Source: Solimonas sp040754295 (GTDB taxonomy: Bacteria > Pseudomonadota > Gammaproteobacteria > Nevskiales > Nevskiaceae). From it: a stretch of 18,072 nt of DNA. The stretch is from contig JBFMCQ010000075.1 in NCBI GenBank assembly GCA_040754295.1, positions 1 through 18,072 of the forward strand. The letters run 5' to 3'. How positions within the stretch are numbered: position 1 is the stretch's first letter; every line of letters begins with the position of its first letter. Made by a program: the position numbers and the translations under genes. This document shows positions 13,915 to 18,072 of this stretch, piece by piece. Below the pieces are notes generated by a model. That model searched no databases, was not told the DNA's origin, and saw only the letters and a program-made list of their open reading frames with translations.

Positions 13915-16900
13915 GTGTCAAATCCGTTCTTTGAAAGGCCGATTCTGAACTCGCCTTACGAGTACCCGCGCCAGCACTGGGAGCTCGATAAGACCGGCCA
14001 GCCGACCCAGAAGGTCATCGAAGCTCGCCGGAAGGCCGAGTTCATCACGCCCATCCCAAAACCCAAGAAGCGCAAGGGTCAGGGCGAGCAGACCTCGCTG
14101 CTACTCGACGACGACACGGGCCTGTCCTCCCAGTCACAGGAATACGAGAAGACCGCGTCCATGATCAACGCGGTCCGGCAGGAAGTGGACCGCTGGCGTG
14201 CCATCTCCAATCCCAGTGACTGGCGCGTGACGCCGGAAACCGCTCGGCTCCTCCAGCATTGGCGTCATCACGAATTCAGCAGCATCCGCCCCTTCTTCTG
14301 CCAGGTTGAAGCCGTCGAAACCCTGATCTGGCTGACGGAGGCGGCGCCACAAATCGGCAAGCGATTCCTCGATCACCTCGCCAATGCCAACAACGACGCC
14401 AATCCAGAGCTGTCCCGCCTCGCGCTGAAGCTCGCCACCGGCGCCGGCAAGACCACGGTCATGGCCATGCTCATCGCGTGGCAGACGATCAATGCCGTGC
14501 GCCGTCCCGGCAGCAAGCGCTTCACGCGCGGCTTCCTGATCGTTGCGCCGGGCTTGACCATCAAGGACCGCCTGCGCGTTCTGCAACCTCACGATCCGGA
14601 CAGCTATTACCAGAGCCGCGAGCTGGTCCCCGCCGACATGCTGGACGACCTCGGCAAGGCCAAGATCGTCATCACCAACTACCACGCCTTCAAGCGCCGC
14701 GAGCGCATGGAGCTGTCCAAGGGCGGTCGCCTGCTGTTGCAGGGGCGTGGCGGCGACCCACTGGAAACCATCGAATCCGAAGGCCAAATGCTCCAGCGCG
14801 TCATGCCGGAACTGATGGGCATGAAGAACGTCCTCGCCATCAACGACGAGGCGCACCACTGCTACCGGGAGAAACCGGGCGGCGCGGACGAAGACGACGA
14901 GGCGCTGAAAGGGGAAGAGAAGGCCGAAGCCGAGCACAACAACGAGGCCGCGCGCCTTTGGATTTCCGGCCTCGAAGCCGTCAACCGCAAGCTGGGTCTC
15001 GCGCGCGTCGTCGACCTGTCCGCCACCCCGTTCTTCCTGCGCGGCTCGGGCTACGCAGAGGGCACGCTGTTTCCGTGGACGATGAGCGACTTCTCGCTGA
15101 TGGACGCCATCGAATGCGGCATCGTGAAGCTGCCGCGCGTCCCCATCGCCGAGAACATCCCCGGCAACGAAATGCCGATGTTCCGCGAGCTGTGGAAGCA
15201 CATCGGCAAGAAGATGCCGAAGAAGGGACGCGGCAAGGCCAAGCAGCTGGACCCGCTCAGCATCCCGGTTGAATTACAGACGGCGCTGAATGCGCTCTAC
15301 GGCCACTACGAAAAGACCTTTCAGCTGTGGAAGGTCGCCGGCATCAATGTTCCGCCGTGCTTCATCGTCGTTTGCAACAACACCTCGACCTCGAAGCTCG
15401 TCTACGACTACATATCGGGTTTCGAAAAGGAGCCCGACGAAGATGGCGTTGTCCCGCCACCGTTCCTGGGCGCACTGAAGCTGTTCTCAAATTACGACGA
15501 GCATGGCAATCCGCTACCGCGGCCCAGAACGTTACTGATTGACAGCGAGCAACTGGAATCAGGCGAAGAACTGGACGACAACTTCCGATCGCTGGCGGCC
15601 GCTGAGTTGGATCAGTTCAAACGAGAGATTGTTGAACGCACTGGCGACCCGCGAGCCGCCGACGATCTCTCTGACTCGCAGATTTTGCGCGAGGTCATGA
15701 ACACCGTCGGCAAGGTTGGCCGCCTGGGACAGGACATCCGCTGCGTCGTCTCGGTTTCGATGCTGACCGAGGGCTGGGACGCCAACACCGTCACCCACGT
15801 GCTGGGCGTCCGCGCCTTCGGCACGCAGCTGCTCTGCGAGCAGGTCATCGGCCGCGCGCTGCGCCGCCAGTCCTACGATTTGAACGAAGAGGGCCTGTTC
15901 AACGTCGAGTATGCGGACATCCTCGGCATTCCCTTCGACTTCACCGCCAAGCCGGTCGTCGCGCCGCCTCAGCCTCCGCGCGAAACCGTGCAGGTCAAGG
16001 CCGTCCGCCCCGAGCGCGACCATCTGGAAATCCGCTTTCCGCGTGTCGCAGGCTATCGCGTGGAGCTGCCTGACGAGCGCCTGACCGCCGAGTTCACCGA
16101 CGAGTCGATCTACGTGCTGACACCGGACGAAGTCGGCCCCTCGATCACCCGCAACGCCGGCATCATCGGCGAGGCGGTGGACCTGAATCTTGAGCACCTG
16201 GACGACCTGCGCCCGTCCACGCTGCTGTTCCACCTGACGCAGCGCCTGCTCTACACCAAGTGGCGCGACCCCGGCGAGGAACCCAAGCTGCACCTGTTCG
16301 GACAGCTGAAGCGCATCACCAAGCAGTGGCTGGACACCTGCCTCGTCTGCAAAGGCGACACTTATCCCGGCCTGCTGATGTATCAGGCGCTGGCTGACAT
16401 CGCTTGCGAGCGCATTACGGCCGCCATCACGCGCGCCGAGCAGGACAAACGCCCGATCAAGGCCGTGCTCGATCCCTACAACCCGACCGGCAGCACGACG
16501 CACGTCAACTTCGCCACGTCCAAGACCGATCGCTGGGAGGCCGCGGCGGATCGGTGCCACATCAACTGGATCATCCTGGACAGCGACTGGGAGGCGGAAT
16601 TCTGCCGCGTCGCGGAGAACCATCCGGCCGTAGCGGCCTACGTCAAGAACCACAACCTCGGCCTCGAAGTGCCGTACCGCTACGGCTCGGAGATGCGCAA
16701 GTACCGGCCCGACTTCATCGTGCGGGTGGATGACGGCCACGGCGACGACGACCTGCTGCACCTGGTCGTCGAGATCAAGGGCTTCCGGCGCGAGGACGTG
16801 AAAGACAAGAAATCGACGATGGAAACTTACTGGGTGCCCGGCGTGAACAACCTCAAGACCTACGGCCGCTGGGCCTTTGCCGAGTTTGGCGACGTGTACC

Positions 16901-16989
16901 AGATGGACACCGACTTCAAAGCGAAAGTGGAAAGCCAGTTCAACGCGATGGTCGACGCCGTGAGCGCGGTGCCGGAGGAGGCCGCATGA
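13915..16989 (+). CDS. BPTD_3080-type restriction endonuclease (type III Res-like helicase-nuclease)
   Basis: The 1024-aa protein combines a superfamily 2 helicase with a nuclease. Seen: N-terminal MSNPFFERPILNSPYEYPRQ, Q-motif region RPFFCQVEAVETLIWL (125-140), Walker A LATGAGKTT (173-181), DEAH (311-314), DLSATPFF (367-374), TEGWDANTVTH, and motif VI QVIGRALRR (643-651). At the C-terminus a PD-(D/E)xK nuclease site: PDFIV with D933 and VVEIKG with E953 and K955. This is the layout of type III restriction Res subunits, which translocate or switch along DNA and cut when two unmodified sites are engaged. The GTG start at 13915 has GGAGG close upstream. No methyltransferase (Mod) gene precedes it. 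Base and codon use is less extreme in GC than in the flanking genes, which fits horizontal acquisition. It overlaps the dinD-like frame by ATGA. Confidence 0.93.
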   Translation: MSNPFFERPILNSPYEYPRQHWELDKTGQPTQKVIEARRKAEFITPIPKPKKRKGQGEQTSLLLDDDTGLSSQSQEYEKTASMINAVRQEVDRWRAISNPSDWRVTPETARLLQHWRHHEFSSIRPFFCQVEAVETLIWLTEAAPQIGKRFLDHLANANNDANPELSRLALKLATGAGKTTVMAMLIAWQTINAVRRPGSKRFTRGFLIVAPGLTIKDRLRVLQPHDPDSYYQSRELVPADMLDDLGKAKIVITNYHAFKRRERMELSKGGRLLLQGRGGDPLETIESEGQMLQRVMPELMGMKNVLAINDEAHHCYREKPGGADEDDEALKGEEKAEAEHNNEAARLWISGLEAVNRKLGLARVVDLSATPFFLRGSGYAEGTLFPWTMSDFSLMDAIECGIVKLPRVPIAENIPGNEMPMFRELWKHIGKKMPKKGRGKAKQLDPLSIPVELQTALNALYGHYEKTFQLWKVAGINVPPCFIVVCNNTSTSKLVYDYISGFEKEPDEDGVVPPPFLGALKLFSNYDEHGNPLPRPRTLLIDSEQLESGEELDDNFRSLAAAELDQFKREIVERTGDPRAADDLSDSQILREVMNTVGKVGRLGQDIRCVVSVSMLTEGWDANTVTHVLGVRAFGTQLLCEQVIGRALRRQSYDLNEEGLFNVEYADILGIPFDFTAKPVVAPPQPPRETVQVKAVRPERDHLEIRFPRVAGYRVELPDERLTAEFTDESIYVLTPDEVGPSITRNAGIIGEAVDLNLEHLDDLRPSTLLFHLTQRLLYTKWRDPGEEPKLHLFGQLKRITKQWLDTCLVCKGDTYPGLLMYQALADIACERITAAITRAEQDKRPIKAVLDPYNPTGSTTHVNFATSKTDRWEAAADRCHINWIILDSDWEAEFCRVAENHPAVAAYVKNHNLGLEVPYRYGSEMRKYRPDFIVRVDDGHGDDDLLHLVVEIKGFRREDVKDKKSTMETYWVPGVNNLKTYGRWAFAEFGDVYQMDTDFKAKVESQFNAMVDAVSAVPEEAA

Positions 16990-17177
16990 AAACGGAACTC
17001 GTGCAATCCCTGACCTCGACATTCGAGGCGCATGCGCAGCAGACCGAGAGCGGCGTCGAGTACTGGCTGGCGCGCGACCTGCAGCACCTGCTGGGCTACG
17101 CCGAGTGGCGCAATTTCAGTAACAGCGCGATATCAAGGGCAAAAACAGCCTGCGAAGTGTCCGGCCACCCCGTCGCC

Positions 17178-17207
17178 GACCATTTTGTTGATGTCAACAA
17201 AATGGTC
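17178..17207. repeat. Perfect 14+2+14 bp inverted repeat inside the dinD remnant
   Basis: GACCATTTTGTTGA, then TG, then TCAACAAAATGGTC. It lies within the conserved DinD segment DHFVDVNKMVD and is built from AT-ending codons (CAT TTT GTT GAT) that are uncommon in this window. It ends about 27 bases before the point where DinD similarity is lost. The role is unknown. Confidence 0.8.
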
Positions 17208-17286
17208 GATCTCGGCTCCGGCAGCCAGCGCGAGTCGGCCAAGTGCCCGCTGACGGCCACCCGCACCACCGGCAGTCGGTCGAAGC

Positions 17287-17315
17287 TTGCAAGGATTGCT
17301 TTACGTCACTACCAT
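17287..17315 (+). promoter_or_regulatory. Candidate sigma-70 promoter for the NYN gene
   Basis: TTGCAA (17287-17292), a 17-base spacer, and TACCAT (17310-17315) lie in the 194-base stretch between the dinD break (17234) and the NYN start (17429). This stretch has no recognisable coding content. A short hairpin AGCCC-TTG-GGGCT followed by TTT (17373-17387) lies downstream of the promoter in the leader, and a small CCCC-AC-GGGG hairpin (17413-17422) sits just before the start. Confidence 0.45.
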
Positions 17316-17428
17316 TCGCCGCACATCCGCCCCTTGGCAGTAAGCCCACTCACCCATCCTGAGTGCGTGCTGAGCCCTTGGGGCTTTCCTGTTTCTGGCG
17401 CCCTGATGACGACCCCACGGGGCGCACT

Positions 17429-18072
17429 GTGAGCCGGCGCATCGCCTTTCTGATTGACGGCGGCTTCTTCCTCAGGCGGCTGCCTGGTCTCGTCAAACCC
17501 GAGCGCTGCGACACTCCTGAGCGCATCGTCGCGTGCATGCGTCACCTCTGCCACAACCACGTCAAGAAGCTGACAGGCTCCGGCGAAAGGTGGCTCGACT
17601 CGGTCTACCGCATCTTCTACTACGACGCGATCCCCTACGAAGGCAAGGCGCATCACCCGATCGACAACCGCCCCATCGACTTCGCCAAATCGGACGTAGC
17701 GAAAGCGCGGCATGCGCTGTTCGAGTGCTTGCGCAGGCAGCGCAAGCTCGCTTTGCGGCTTGGTAAGGTCAACAAGGAACACGACTGGATCATCGATCCT
17801 TCACTGACGCGGAAGCTTCTGCGCAACCGCAACGTCTTGCGCGTGCTAGCCCAGCTCCCGCCTCCGACCGACCCGCCAGCGCCTGTATCGGCCCAGCTTT
17901 CACTCACTGTCGACGAGCATCGAGAGTTGATCGCGCTGCGCGATCACTGGCAGAGCCTGAACAGCGAATCGGTGGCACTCGGGCTGCGACAGAAAGGCGT
18001 CGACATGCGCATCGGCGTCGATATCGCCTCGCTGGCGCTCAAGAAACAGGTCAACACCATCGTTCTGGTGGC
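17429..18072 (+). CDS. NYN-domain protein (predicted ribonuclease), runs off right edge
   Basis: 214 codons are visible from GTG at 17429. The N-terminus RRIAFLIDGGFFLRRL holds the first acidic residue of a PIN/NYN (LabA/DUF88) nuclease fold. Further on come YRIFYYDAIPYEG, a PIDFAKSDVAKARHAL stretch, RRQRKLALRLGKV, and RQKGVDMRIGVDIASLALKK with the conserved acidic pair; the final motif (typically SGDSDF) lies beyond the window. NYN proteins of this type are predicted metal-dependent RNases and often occur in defence or mobile regions; their targets are mostly unknown. The start codon overlaps the stop of the chimeric dinD frame (GTGA), though this may be accidental. A ribosome binding site is weak (GGGG, in a small hairpin). 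Confidence 0.9.
   Translation, partial: MSRRIAFLIDGGFFLRRLPGLVKPERCDTPERIVACMRHLCHNHVKKLTGSGERWLDSVYRIFYYDAIPYEGKAHHPIDNRPIDFAKSDVAKARHALFECLRRQRKLALRLGKVNKEHDWIIDPSLTRKLLRNRNVLRVLAQLPPPTDPPAPVSAQLSLTVDEHRELIALRDHWQSLNSESVALGLRQKGVDMRIGVDIASLALKKQVNTIVLV

Larger units (their letters stand above)
16986..17432 (+). pseudogene. dinD-like gene, truncated after residue 83
   Basis: The first 83 residues match DinD (DNA-damage-inducible protein D): EYWLARDLQHLLGYAEWRNF, SRAKTACEVSGHPVADHFVD, then NKMVDLGSGSQRE. Full DinD proteins continue with a segment of the type (D/E)D..L(S/T)RYACYLIAQNGDP and reach about 270 aa; here similarity stops at about base 17234. The frame runs on for 65 unrelated residues to TGA at 17430-17432. 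DinD is SOS-induced in E. coli and inhibits RecA; dinD homologues often sit inside restriction operons (family knowledge). The ATG overlaps the endonuclease stop (ATGA), so it was translated as part of that operon. No remnant of the missing part is seen in any frame to the right. Confidence 0.82.

Noticed and set aside
14134..17022. Two long minus-strand open frames opposite the restriction endonuclease
   Set aside because: They are antisense to a protein with complete helicase and nuclease motifs and show no recognisable domain.
17235..17428. Possible insertion-sequence end or small RNA at the dinD/NYN junction
   Set aside because: Only short repeats such as GGCCA and a 5-bp hairpin are visible; no terminal inverted repeat, target duplication or transposase fragment could be shown.

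Overview
The window is GC-rich bacterial DNA with tightly packed genes on both strands, strong C/G preference at third codon positions, and -10-like hexamers of the TAnnnT type upstream of several genes. The RpoZ sequence starts MARVTVEDCL, and together with Doc/AbrB and HigA modules and BPTD_3080-type restriction genes this points to a gammaproteobacterium, possibly near Xanthomonadales or Nevskiales. That placement is inference; there is no rRNA or tRNA in the window to anchor it. No CRISPR array, complete insertion sequence or integrase was seen. No gap between genes exceeds 300 bases.

Left part (1-4.5 kb, mostly minus strand): the N-terminal part of an Lhr-type DNA helicase runs off the left edge. 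Directly upstream of it on the same strand is an AbrB-antitoxin/Doc-toxin pair with a probable operator. A 92-aa unknown protein (plus) converges on an 887-aa SWIM-SNF2 helicase (minus), with a perfect hairpin between their ends.

Middle part (4.7-12.8 kb): an alpha/beta hydrolase; a membrane-anchored protein of GRDP-like appearance with a Gly/Cys-rich tail; a divergent 149-aa unknown protein; and two GTPase genes in the same orientation. One GTPase carries a DUF697-like domain and the other two N-terminal membrane helices. Between them sit an intact higA antitoxin gene and a wrecked 3' remnant of its toxin partner higB. Next come a secreted CSLREA beta-helix protein and, on the minus strand, a DUF374 lysophospholipid acyltransferase.

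Right part (12.8-18 kb): rpoZ (omega subunit of RNA polymerase), well terminated but without its usual gmk or spoT neighbours. Upstream of it is a small lipoprotein gene that seems to have lost its last fifth through a duplicated dinucleotide. Then comes a probable defence island: a complete BPTD_3080-type restriction endonuclease (type III Res-like) with no methyltransferase visible, overlapping by ATGA a dinD-like gene that is cut off after 83 residues, followed by an NYN-domain (predicted RNase) gene that leaves the window. The dinD remnant contains a perfect 14+2+14 bp palindrome.

The most interesting items are the GTPase pair interrupted by a decaying HigBA module, the isolated rpoZ, the repaired-by-2-bp lipoprotein, and the restriction/dinD/NYN junction with its palindrome. 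I do not see a clearly new defence system. The GTPase/149-aa/GRDP-like cluster is the best candidate for an undescribed functional unit, and that is inference from gene order only.
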